This document shows positions 1 to 6,496 of a DNA stretch of 7,315 nt, piece after piece (position 1 is the first letter of the stretch; each line of letters starts with the position of its first letter). This DNA is from JAZDCJ01 sp036311985 (GTDB taxonomy: Bacteria; Actinomycetota; Actinomycetes; Actinomycetales; Micrococcaceae): assembly GCF_036311985.1 (NCBI RefSeq), contig NZ_JAZDCJ010000093.1; one strand, written 5' to 3'. A program made the translations under genes and the position numbers. Below the pieces are notes generated by a model. That model ran no database searches. It saw only the letters and a list, made by a program, of their open reading frames with translations, and was not told the DNA's origin.

Positions 1-53
1 GTGTTAACGCCGACCGAAAATAGGGCCATTTCTGCCAACTGAAAATAGGGCCA
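1..53. repeat. IS21-family left end: terminal inverted repeat with two 20-bp subrepeats
   Basis: Two near-identical 20-bp copies lie at 9-28 and 34-53, a period of 25 bp, sharing the core GAAAATAGGGCCA. They differ only at two bases near their start (GCCGACCG versus GCCAACTG). Multiple repeats at the ends are typical of IS21 elements, where they are transposase binding sites. The remaining bases up to the istB stop at 67 hold nothing else I can identify. Confidence 0.85.
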
Positions 54-66
54 CCGGGTTGCGGTT

Positions 67-825
67 CTATTGTGCCTGAGGTCTTGTGGTGGTTCTGTTG
101 CGGAGCCGGTAGCTGCTGCCGGTGAGGTTGAGAACCTCCGCGTGGTGGACGATGCGGTCGATCATGGCTGAGGCGACCGTAGCGTCGCCGAAGACCTCGC
201 CCCAACGGCTGAACGCCAGGTTCGAGGTGAGGACCAGCGAGGCGTGCTCATACCTGGACGAGACCAGTTGGAAGAACAGGTTCGCCGAGTCCTGGTCGAA
301 CGGGATGTATCCGACCTCGTCGACGATCAGCAGCTTGTAGCGGCGCAGCTTTGTCAGTTCCTGGGGCAGGCGTCCGCGTTCGTGCGCCTCGGCGAGGCGA
401 GCGACCCAGCCGGTGGCGGTGTCGAACAGGACCCGGTGCCCGGCGCGGGCGGCCTTGATCCCGATGCCCACGGCCAAATGCGTTTTGCCGGTGCCGGGAG
501 GACCGAGCAGGACCACGTTCTTGGCTTCCTCGAGGAAGACCCCGGTGCCGAGGTGGGCCACCAGGTTGCGGTCGGCGGCCGGCTGGTGGTCGAAGTTGAA
601 CTCCTCGATGGTCTTGGCGCCGGGGAAGCGGGCGGCACGGATCCGCAGGGCCGCCCCGGAGGCTTCGCGCTCGGCGACCTCGCGGCTGAGCACGGCGGCT
701 AGGTACTCCTCGTGGGACCAGCCCGCTTCCCGGGCGCGGTCGCCCAGGGCACGGTAGCCGTCGGTGATGCGCGGGGCGCGTAATGCCCGGGCGTAGTACT
801 CGATGCTCTTCGCCGGCTCGCTCAC
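67..825 (-). CDS. istB: IS21-family helper ATPase IstB
   Basis: This 252-residue AAA+ ATPase is the transposition helper of IS21 elements. It acts with IstA to select target DNA and assemble the active complex. Visible motifs are a Walker A loop GPPGTGKT at residues 108-115, a Walker B strand LLIVDE at 165-170, a sensor-1 stretch LVLTSN at 197-202 and a conserved arginine region SAMIDRIVHH at 219-228. Length is normal for the family. The start is GTG, overlapping the istA stop as GTGA. A strong Shine-Dalgarno GGAGG (833-837) lies 7 bases upstream, so translation is probably both coupled and independently initiated. The gene looks intact. Confidence 0.95.
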   Translation of the reverse strand: MSEPAKSIEYYARALRAPRITDGYRALGDRAREAGWSHEEYLAAVLSREVAEREASGAALRIRAARFPGAKTIEEFNFDHQPAADRNLVAHLGTGVFLEEAKNVVLLGPPGTGKTHLAVGIGIKAARAGHRVLFDTATGWVARLAEAHERGRLPQELTKLRRYKLLIVDEVGYIPFDQDSANLFFQLVSSRYEHASLVLTSNLAFSRWGEVFGDATVASAMIDRIVHHAEVLNLTGSSYRLRNRTTTRPQAQ

Positions 826-2057
826 CGGCCGGCCTCCGCCAGTTCACGCGCATCGTCCGGGACGGCGAGGCCGAAGAGCCGGTCGTAGATGCCCAGATCG
901 CGTTCCTGGACCTCGGCGTGGCGGCCGGTCCTGATGGTGCGGTGGGCGCGGCGCAGGGCGGCGGCCCTGTCGACGTGGGCCGGATCGGTAAGGATCTGGT
1001 GGCGCGCCCAACGTCGTTCGTGCTTGGCCAGCAACGTCCCGCCGGCAGTGACGGTCACCTGCTCGAGGTCCGCGGCCACGTCCACGATCCGCCCGATCGC
1101 CGACGGGTCGACGGAGTAGTCGTTGGAGAACACCCGCACGTAGTAGTCCCGCGGCAGCCGGATGCTCTTGCGCAACCCAGTCTCGGGCGCCAGCGGTGCC
1201 AGCGGGCGCATCGCCTCGCGGTCGCGCAACACGAGCTCGGCGGGCCGTCCGTGGCGGGAGCGCGAGTAGCGGGCATTGGCCCGCGGCAACCAGTCGGCCA
1301 GCTGCTCGTTGAAGTCGCCCGGGCAGGCGAAGGTCCGGCCGGGCATGAAGCCTTGGCGGAAGAACCGGTTCATCCGCTCCACCATGCCCTTGGACTCCGG
1401 GTCGTTCGGCGGCAGTTGGCGGATCGTGCAGCCCAGCACCCCGGCGAAAGACGCGGCCGGATCCGTCAGCCGGCCCTGGCCGATGCCGCTCTCGTTGTCC
1501 CAGACCAGCCGCTCGGGGACCGCGGCCGCGTCCTGGATCAGCGACCACATCCCGCCCAACAGGTCCGGCGTGGTGCGGGTGGGGATCATCCGGGCCTGGA
1601 TGAAGCCGGAGAAGGTGCTGGTCATGACCAGCACCGGCGGCTTGCCCTGTTGGCCGTGCCCGAGCGGTAGCGGCTCGTGCGGGAACCAGAGGTCGCATTG
1701 GACCGCCTTGCCCGGTTCGTGGACCAGCCGGTCCACCGGGTCCGCCGGCAGATACTCGGGCCGGATCTGGCGGACCTTGTCGCGGAACAGGGACGCCGAT
1801 CCCGTCCATCCCACGCGTTCGGCCAGCACGGTGGCCGGCATCGTCGGAGTCCTGGCCAGCAGGGTCCGGACCCGGCCGGCGTAGGAGTCGAAGCTCGAAC
1901 CTGCCGACGCCCGCTCGTACTTAGGCGGCCGGTCTGATTCCAGCGCCCGGTCAACCGTTCCCCGCGAAACCCCGAGCTGCGTGGCCAGCTCTCTCTTAGA
2001 GATCTTCTCCGTCGCGTACCGGTGGCGAATCTGCGCCCAAACGTCCAATGTGATCAC
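822..2057 (-). CDS. istA: IS21-family transposase IstA (DDE)
   Basis: This 411-residue protein is the DDE transposase that cuts and joins the element's ends. A helix-turn-helix lies at about residues 18-39 (ISKRELATQLGVSRGTV). It is followed by an integrase-type catalytic core with probable acidic residues D122 (in QCDLW), D187 (in VWDNE) and E227 (in SKGMVER). The C-terminal part includes the beta-strand segment RDYYVRVFSNDYSV at about 303-316. No frameshift or stop interrupts it. The start is uncertain. GTG at 2057 gives MITLDVW, like other actinobacterial IstA proteins, but the GGAAGG Shine-Dalgarno (2057-2062) overlaps that codon. A TTG at 2048, 8 bases downstream of the GGAAGG, would fit ribosome spacing better and remove three residues. 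Confidence 0.93.
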   Translation of the reverse strand: MITLDVWAQIRHRYATEKISKRELATQLGVSRGTVDRALESDRPPKYERASAGSSFDSYAGRVRTLLARTPTMPATVLAERVGWTGSASLFRDKVRQIRPEYLPADPVDRLVHEPGKAVQCDLWFPHEPLPLGHGQQGKPPVLVMTSTFSGFIQARMIPTRTTPDLLGGMWSLIQDAAAVPERLVWDNESGIGQGRLTDPAASFAGVLGCTIRQLPPNDPESKGMVERMNRFFRQGFMPGRTFACPGDFNEQLADWLPRANARYSRSRHGRPAELVLRDREAMRPLAPLAPETGLRKSIRLPRDYYVRVFSNDYSVDPSAIGRIVDVAADLEQVTVTAGGTLLAKHERRWARHQILTDPAHVDRAAALRRAHRTIRTGRHAEVQERDLGIYDRLFGLAVPDDARELAEAGR

Positions 2058-2074
2058 CTTCCATGATGGTCAGG

Positions 2075-2127
2075 TGGCCTCATTTTCAGTTGGCGTTCTT
2101 GGCCCTATTTTCGGTCGGCGTCAACAC
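2075..2127. repeat. IS21-family right end: inverted terminal repeat with two 20-bp subrepeats
   Basis: Two 20-bp subrepeats at 2075-2094 and 2100-2119 mirror the left end, again with a 25-bp period. The outer copy matches the left outer copy exactly. The inner copy differs at two core bases (GAAAATGAGGCCA instead of GAAAATAGGGCCA). This end lies upstream of istA and also supplies the last 12 or 13 codons of the broken phnM frame. Confidence 0.85.
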
Positions 2128-3042
2128 GTAGTCGGACGAGAGGATGTGCAGCAGCCCGCGTTTCAGCAGTTCCGCTGCCGCGACATTGCCGGACTGGCTC
2201 CCGCCGCGAACGATGTTGGGGGCGCCCATGACCGTGAGCATGCCGTGTTCCAGGGACGCTTCGGCTGCCGCGACGGTCGTCGGGAACTCCGCGATCTTCA
2301 CACCGAACGCCGCCGACTCTTCCACCTGCTCGCGTGTCGAGTCGTCGTGGGCGGCGAGTGTGATTCCGCGCACCGCAGCGATCCCAGCAGCGTTTTTGCG
2401 ATTCCGGTAGGAGTGCAGCGCGGCCTGCTCGATCATGCCGGCGATGTAGGCGTCAATCTCCCCCTCGCCGACGATCCCCTTGCCGAGGTAATACTTGCGG
2501 AACTCTGCCACGTCCTCGAACTGCCGCTGCCCCGGGGTGTGATCCATCAGCGAGATGACCCGAACGTCCTTGTGCGATGCGAACTCCTCGACGCGATCCG
2601 AGCAGTCTTCCGCTGAGACCTCGCAGCGCAGGTGGATCGCATGGTCGGCCCGGAGCAGTCCTGCGCTGCTGGCCGTGGTGATTGCGTTCGCGAGCTCTCG
2701 GGCGGTGCGGGCGAGAGATTCACGGTTGGAGGGCTCGGAACCGAGTCGGATCGCATCCAGGACGGTGGTGGTGCCGGCTGCGGTCATCTGGGCGTCGTGG
2801 GCGAGCAGGGCGGGGAGTGCTTCCCAGTGGACCCCCGGACGGGGCCGGAGGTGATGTTCGACGTGGTCGGTGTGCAGTTCGACACCACCAGGCATGAGGA
2901 TGTCGCCTTCGAGGTCGATACCTCGCTCGGATGGGCCTGCGCTGATGTCGGCGATGCGTCCGTCGCGGACGAGGAGCGATCCGTGAAGAACCTCTCGCTC
3001 AAGCACGATGCGCGCGTTGGTGAAGACGAGATCGGTGGTCAT
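2086..3042 (-). pseudogene. phnM: phnM, 3' end cut off by the IS21-family element (triphosphate diphosphatase of C-P lyase pathway)
   Basis: PhnM is an amidohydrolase-family enzyme that removes pyrophosphate from alkylphosphonate ribose triphosphate, giving the PhnJ substrate. Family features seen are an early MPGGVELHTDH metal-site segment (residues 50-60), AIHLRCE at 135-141, LAAHDD at 229-234 and LSSDY at 301-305 with the probable metal ligand D304. Native sequence stops at residue 305 or 306, at base 2128. The frame then reads 12 or 13 IS-derived codons (ending LTPTENRAKNAN) to a TGA at 2086-2088. E. coli PhnM has about 378 residues, so roughly 70 C-terminal residues are missing and the enzyme is probably inactive or unstable. 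The ATG overlaps the upstream stop as ATGA and has GGAAGG six bases upstream. Confidence 0.92.
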
Positions 3043-3752
3043 CGGAGGCCTTCCAGGGGGTGGATGGAGTGAAGAAGGAATGGTGCGCCCGGTTTGGGTT
3101 CATGCACTACAGCGAGGGCGTCGAGTTGGACATCAGCGCCGAGCCAGTCCGCGAACCAGGTCTCGAGCACCGCCCGCGGCAGGTCATGAGCATCAAGGGC
3201 AATGCCGTCGGTGAGGGTGAAGTGAAACCGGAATTCGTCGAGAACATAGGGGTAGCCGAAGTCGACAAGCAGCGAGCGCTGACGCAGCGTCAGGGTCTCG
3301 GGTCGCCGCCGCGCGATCTCCTCAGGCGTCGTCGAGGCGCGCACGTGGTCGACCTCACGAACGACACGCGAAGCGAGTGCGTTGAGTGCGGGCGAGGGCG
3401 TTCCGGGTACGAGGGCCAGGAACCGCCCGATCCGGTCGACGGTCAGCGCCGGGATAGTCACCGGTCGGGCGGTAACCGCCAGCTCGGCAACTGCGTCGTT
3501 GAGAGCCTCGACAGCCCTTCCTGGCGCGAGTCGGAACGGGGCTTTCAGCGTCGCGTGGAACCCGTAGCGCCGCGGCTCCGTAGTGATCGAGTCGGCCGCC
3601 TCCCGGGCCAAGTGAGGCGAATGGAATTCCGAGATCGGAGAATCGTCGATGCTGCGGCCAAGCCATCCTTCGGCGTGTGATCTCAGCGCGATATCTCGTG
3701 GCGCGGCGTCACCGAGCCCGGGTATCGCGTACACCGCGTAGCGTTCGGTCAT
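3039..3752 (-). CDS. DUF1045 phosphonate-metabolism protein, 2H phosphoesterase-like
   Basis: This 237-residue protein resembles the DUF1045 family repeatedly found in phn operons. It carries the two His-x-Thr-Leu signatures of 2H phosphoesterases, HATL at residues 66-69 (in YGFHATLKAPF) and HFTL at 177-180 (in FRFHFTLTD), about 110 residues apart. Enzymes of that superfamily act on cyclic phosphates or 2',5' linkages. In this operon a plausible substrate is the cyclic ribose phosphate made by PhnJ, but that is inference. The ATG at 3752 overlaps the phnL stop, and the TGA overlaps the phnM start. The frame stays open upstream, but that extension overlaps phnL and looks like shadow sequence, and MTERYAVYAIPG is a family-like start. 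No clear Shine-Dalgarno precedes it, so it probably relies on coupling. Confidence 0.88.
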   Translation of the reverse strand: MTERYAVYAIPGLGDAAPRDIALRSHAEGWLGRSIDDSPISEFHSPHLAREAADSITTEPRRYGFHATLKAPFRLAPGRAVEALNDAVAELAVTARPVTIPALTVDRIGRFLALVPGTPSPALNALASRVVREVDHVRASTTPEEIARRRPETLTLRQRSLLVDFGYPYVLDEFRFHFTLTDGIALDAHDLPRAVLETWFADWLGADVQLDALAVVHEPKPGAPFLLHSIHPLEGLR

Positions 3753-4471
3753 GCTGCTGCCGCTGCGGGGATGAAGTTCTCGACGGGGACGACGTGGTCT
3801 GCGACCGCGTCGCGGACTTCGGCGTCGTGGAAGATTCCGAGGATGGCGGTTCCCACCCCGAGCTTCTCGGCGATGAGCTCGACGACCACACGACGGTTGC
3901 GTGCGTCGAGCGAGGCTGTCGGCTCGTCCAGCAGCAGCATCGGCAGGTCGGCGATGAAGCCGCGGGCGATGTTCACGCGCTGCTGCTCTCCGCCGGAGAA
4001 TGTGGCCGGCGGCAAGGTCCACAGACGGGTCGGGATGCCGAGGCGCCCAAGCAGGTCGCCTGCACGCTCGAGCGCCTCCTCGGCGCCGGTTCCGCGTTCG
4101 ATGAGAGGCTCGGCAACCACCTCGAGCGCGGGAACTCGGGGAACACATCGGAGGAACTGGCTGACGTATCCCATCGCGTCACGCCGTGCGGCGAGGACCT
4201 CGCGAGGATCGGCCGTCGCGATGTCGAGGTCGGTCGACGCCGCACGGAGCCGAATGGCCCCGGCGTTCACGGCGTAGTTGCCGTAGACCATCTTCAGGAT
4301 GGAGCTCTTCCCCGCTCCGGAGGCGCCGCCGAGAACAACGCAGTCGCCCGCGTGGACGTCGAAGCTCAGCCCGCGCAGGACCGCGAGCTCCTGGCCTCCT
4401 TGCAGGTGCATGGTGAAGGTCTTATCTAGATCGGAGACGGAGAGAACGGGAGGGGCGGTGTTCATGGTCAT
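3749..4471 (-). CDS. phnL: PhnL, ABC-type ATPase of the C-P lyase system
   Basis: PhnL is an ABC-family nucleotide-binding protein without membrane partner. It is needed, with PhnG, PhnH and PhnI, for phosphonate-ribose coupling to ATP-derived ribose in the E. coli scheme. The 240 residues contain Walker A GGASGAGKSS (48-57), a Q-loop glutamine at 105 (YVSQF), the signature FSGGEQQR (158-165), Walker B LLLDEPTASLD (179-189) and the H-loop His215. It is distinguished from PhnK by the PhnL-like N-terminus (SVSDLDKTFTMHLQGG) and by its order behind phnK. The C-terminus ends in five alanines. The ATG at 4471 overlaps the phnK stop, but a second ATG at 4465 is better spaced from AAGG, so the first two residues are uncertain. 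Confidence 0.95.
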   Translation of the reverse strand: MTMNTAPPVLSVSDLDKTFTMHLQGGQELAVLRGLSFDVHAGDCVVLGGASGAGKSSILKMVYGNYAVNAGAIRLRAASTDLDIATADPREVLAARRDAMGYVSQFLRCVPRVPALEVVAEPLIERGTGAEEALERAGDLLGRLGIPTRLWTLPPATFSGGEQQRVNIARGFIADLPMLLLDEPTASLDARNRRVVVELIAEKLGVGTAILGIFHDAEVRDAVADHVVPVENFIPAAAAA

Positions 4472-5247
4472 CCTTGCAGGATCGAGGAAACGAGCAGTTG
4501 CGTGTAGGGAGCCTGCGGATCGTCCAGCACCCGGTCGGTGAGTCCCGACTCGATTACGCGCCCGTCCTTCATCACCACGGTGCGGTGTGAGATCAGTCGC
4601 GCCACGGCGAGGTCGTGCGTCACGATGATGATGGAGAGTCCGAGTTCACTCACCAGCGAGCGGATGAGGTCGAGCAGGCGGGCCTGCACGGAGACATCCA
4701 GTCCGCTGGTGGGCTCGTCCATGAAGACCAGCCTCGGCGAGACGACAAGGTTGCGGGCGATCTGGAGCCGCTGCCTCATGCCACCGGAGAACGCGGCGGG
4801 CGGATCGTCGATCCGGTCGCGGGGGATCTCGACCCGTTCCAGCCAGTTCGAGGCCTCGCCACGAATCTGACGGTAGTTCCGCCACCCGTTCGCCATCAAC
4901 GGCTCGCCGACGTTGCCGCCGGCGCTGACGTGCATCCGCAGTCCGTCGGCGGCGTTCTGGTGCACGAATCCCCACTCGCTGCGCCACAGTCGACGCACCC
5001 CGCTCTCGGAGAGCTGGCCGAGGTCGGTTACGTCCCGGTCTGCGCGGCGGTAGCGGATGCTGCCTTCGCTGGCTTCGAGCCGCTGCGACAGCGTGTTGAG
5101 GAGCGTCGACTTCCCGCTTCCCGATTCACCGACGATGGCGAGGACCTCACCGGGCCACAGGTCGAAGTCGACGCCGCGGCAGCCGAAGCGGTCGCCGTAG
5201 CGATGGCCGAGGTCTCGGACCTCGAGGAGGGGGCCCTGCAGGCTCAT
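4468..5247 (-). CDS. phnK: PhnK, ABC-type ATPase docking on the C-P lyase core
   Basis: PhnK is an ABC-family ATPase that binds the PhnGHIJ complex on PhnJ and is required for phosphonate use in vivo. The 259 residues show Walker A GESGSGKST (40-48), a Q-loop Gln97 (FVHQNAADGLRM), the signature FSGGMRQR (153-160), Walker B LVFMDEPTSGLD (173-184) and the H-loop His211. The FVHQNAADGLRM segment and a C-terminus like oligopeptide-transporter ATPases (DDPQAPYTQLL) fit PhnK. The frame is open further upstream, but ATG 5247 is chosen because it overlaps the phnJ stop as ATGA, has GAGG seven bases upstream, and gives the family N-terminus. The upstream extension is arginine-rich shadow of phnJ. Confidence 0.96.
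   Translation of the reverse strand: MSLQGPLLEVRDLGHRYGDRFGCRGVDFDLWPGEVLAIVGESGSGKSTLLNTLSQRLEASEGSIRYRRADRDVTDLGQLSESGVRRLWRSEWGFVHQNAADGLRMHVSAGGNVGEPLMANGWRNYRQIRGEASNWLERVEIPRDRIDDPPAAFSGGMRQRLQIARNLVVSPRLVFMDEPTSGLDVSVQARLLDLIRSLVSELGLSIIIVTHDLAVARLISHRTVVMKDGRVIESGLTDRVLDDPQAPYTQLLVSSILQG
4472..4475 (-). promoter_or_regulatory. Shine-Dalgarno AAGG that bears on the phnL start
   Basis: On the minus strand AAGG directly touches the first phnL ATG (4471), leaving no spacer. It lies six bases before the in-frame ATG at 4465. Ribosome spacing therefore favours the second ATG, giving MNTAPP. The ATGA overlap with phnK favours the first, by coupled reinitiation. Both may be used. Confidence 0.5.
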
Positions 5248-6107
5248 GCGGATACCTCGTGCTCGTGAGTGAGTGCGCTGACGCGCTCGCAGTGGTCGCT
5301 GTCGGAGCAGGCAAACATTGCCCCGCCGGCGTCGTCGGTGATGATCTGGTCCAGGTAAACACCGGTCGATCCGCAGATCGCGCACGGCTGCTCGAATCGC
5401 TGTGGTTCGAACGGGAAGTCTTCGAAGCCGAGGCTCTCCACGTCGGTGAAAGGCGGGATGGCGTAGATCCGCTTCTCCCGGCCGGCCCCATACAGGTGGA
5501 GCGCCGCGCTCTGGTGGAGCTTCGGGTTGTCGAAGCTCGGTGTCGGCGACGGCGCCATGAGGTAGCGACCGTTCACCATGACCGGGTAGTCATACGTCTT
5601 CGCGATATGGCCGTACTTCGCGATGTCCTCGTAGAGCTTCACGTACATCAGGCCGTACTCGTTCAGCGCGTGCATTCGGCGAGTCTCCGTCTCACGCGCT
5701 TCGAGGAAGCGGAGCGGCTCAGGAATGGGTACCTGGTAGATCATGATCTGCCCTTCGACGAGGGGCGTCTCCGGGATCCGATGGCGGGTCTGGATGACGG
5801 TCGCCTCGTCGGTTCGTGTAGTAGTAGCTACGCCCGTCACCGTGTTGAAGAAGGCGCGGATGGAGACGGCGTTCGTGGTGTCGTCCGCCCCCTGGTCAAT
5901 GACCTTCAACACATCGTCAGAGCCGATGATCGCCGCGGTTAGTTGGACGCCGCCAGTGCCCCACCCGCGTGGGAGAGGAACTTCACGGGACGCGAACGGG
6001 ACCTGGAATCCGGGGATCGCCACAGCTTTCAGTAGCACCCGTCGGATCATCCGTTTCGTCTGCTCGTCCAGGTAGCCGACGTTGTACTCGATGTCGTCCG
6101 CGCTCAT
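5244..6107 (-). CDS. phnJ: PhnJ, radical SAM carbon-phosphorus lyase
   Basis: PhnJ cleaves the C-P bond of ribosyl alkylphosphonate phosphate using S-adenosylmethionine and a 4Fe-4S cluster, releasing the alkane and a 1,2-cyclic ribose phosphate. The 287-residue length is close to the 281 of E. coli. The four key cysteines are present in the C-terminal zinc-finger-like region as C242, C245, C267 and C273 (PCAICG then FACSDSDHC), each one residue later than the E. coli positions. The glycine corresponding to E. coli Gly32 is also present at G33 (AIPGFQVPF). The start has AGGAG about seven bases upstream and overlaps the phnI stop as ATGA. The enzyme looks catalytically complete, but its partner phnI is broken here. 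Confidence 0.97.
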   Translation of the reverse strand: MSADDIEYNVGYLDEQTKRMIRRVLLKAVAIPGFQVPFASREVPLPRGWGTGGVQLTAAIIGSDDVLKVIDQGADDTTNAVSIRAFFNTVTGVATTTRTDEATVIQTRHRIPETPLVEGQIMIYQVPIPEPLRFLEARETETRRMHALNEYGLMYVKLYEDIAKYGHIAKTYDYPVMVNGRYLMAPSPTPSFDNPKLHQSAALHLYGAGREKRIYAIPPFTDVESLGFEDFPFEPQRFEQPCAICGSTGVYLDQIITDDAGGAMFACSDSDHCERVSALTHEHEVSA

Positions 6108-6435
6108 GCGGGGGTCTCCTGACCGGTCTCGGTGTCGGCGCCGTGTTCACGACGCAGTTGCGTGATGAGGTGCAGCTCCGCTTGGAAGTCGACGTAGTGC
6201 GGCAGCTTGAGGTGCTCGACGAAACCCGCGGCCTGCACGTTGTCGGCGTGACTCAGCACGAACTCTTCGTCCTGAGCGGGGGCGACGACCCGTTCCGTGA
6301 ACTCGTCCGCGCGCAGTGAGCGGTCGACGAGGGACATGGCCATGGCCTTGCGCTCTCCGCGCCCGAACACGAGTCCGTATCCGCGGGTGAACTGCGCGGG
6401 GGTGTCGGCGTTGCCGGTGAACTGGTTGATCATCT
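6104..6435 (-). pseudogene. phnI: phnI, C-terminal 109 codons only, cut by IS6100
   Basis: PhnI is a core subunit of the PhnGHIJ complex and the ATP-dependent nucleosidase/phosphonate ribosyl transferase component. The remaining 109 codons and stop carry strongly PhnI-like C-terminal sequence, including RGYGLVFGRGERKAM, APAQDEEFVLSHADNVQ and GFVEHLKLPHYVDFQAEL. E. coli PhnI has about 354 residues, so roughly 245 N-terminal residues are missing, interrupted at the IS6100 end. An ATG sits two bases inside the phnI side of the junction (6433-6431). It could start translation of the fragment but has no good Shine-Dalgarno. The frame continues into IS6100 on the antisense strand with no stop until near its far end, but that part is IS sequence, not phnI. 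Confidence 0.93.
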
Positions 6436-6449
6436 GGCTCTGTTGCAAA
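6436..6449 (+). repeat. IS6100 left terminal inverted repeat
   Basis: GGCTCTGTTGCAAA, the perfect inverse of the last 14 bases of the window. It abuts phnI sequence directly. Confidence 0.97.
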
Positions 6450-6496
6450 AATCGTGAAGCTTGAGCATGCTTGGCGGAGATTGGACGGACGGAACG

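Larger units (their letters stand above)
1..2127 (-). mobile_element. IS21-family insertion sequence, complete, inserted in phnM
   Basis: The element carries istA and istB in the usual IS21 order, read on the minus strand, and is bounded by long imperfect inverted ends. The first 28 bases match the reverse complement of 2100-2127 with a single mismatch at position 6 (A on the left, G on the right). The repeats sit 8 bases in from each end, which gives a symmetric 2127-bp element. Many IS21 elements begin with TGT, so the true end could be one base further in on each side. The right end cuts the phnM reading frame. The left flank lies outside the window, so no target duplication can be checked. 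I do not recognise the exact named member. Confidence 0.9.

Noticed and set aside
783..1670. 295-codon plus-strand open frame antisense to istA
   Set aside because: It lies wholly opposite a transposase with all motifs, is glycine, arginine and valine rich, and resembles no family. It is a high-GC shadow frame.
3753..4148. N-terminal extension of the DUF1045 frame by 132 codons
   Set aside because: It runs inside phnL in another frame and is arginine and alanine rich. The family start is at 3752.
3677..4429. 250-codon plus-strand frame opposite phnL
   Set aside because: It is shadow of phnL, with low-complexity composition and no recognisable motif.
4615..5268. 217-codon plus-strand frame opposite phnK
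   Set aside because: It is the mirror of a well-supported ABC ATPase gene, and no domain is recognisable in it.
5248..5385. 46-codon upstream extension of phnK
   Set aside because: It overlaps phnJ, is arginine-rich, and the ATG at 5247 has both a Shine-Dalgarno and the ATGA overlap.
6413..6449. Outward promoter from the IS6100 end using TTGCAA as -35 toward phnI/phnJ
   Set aside because: Reading leftward, 16-18 bases after TTGCAA gives hexamers such as ACCAGT and CCAGTT, none resembling a -10 box.
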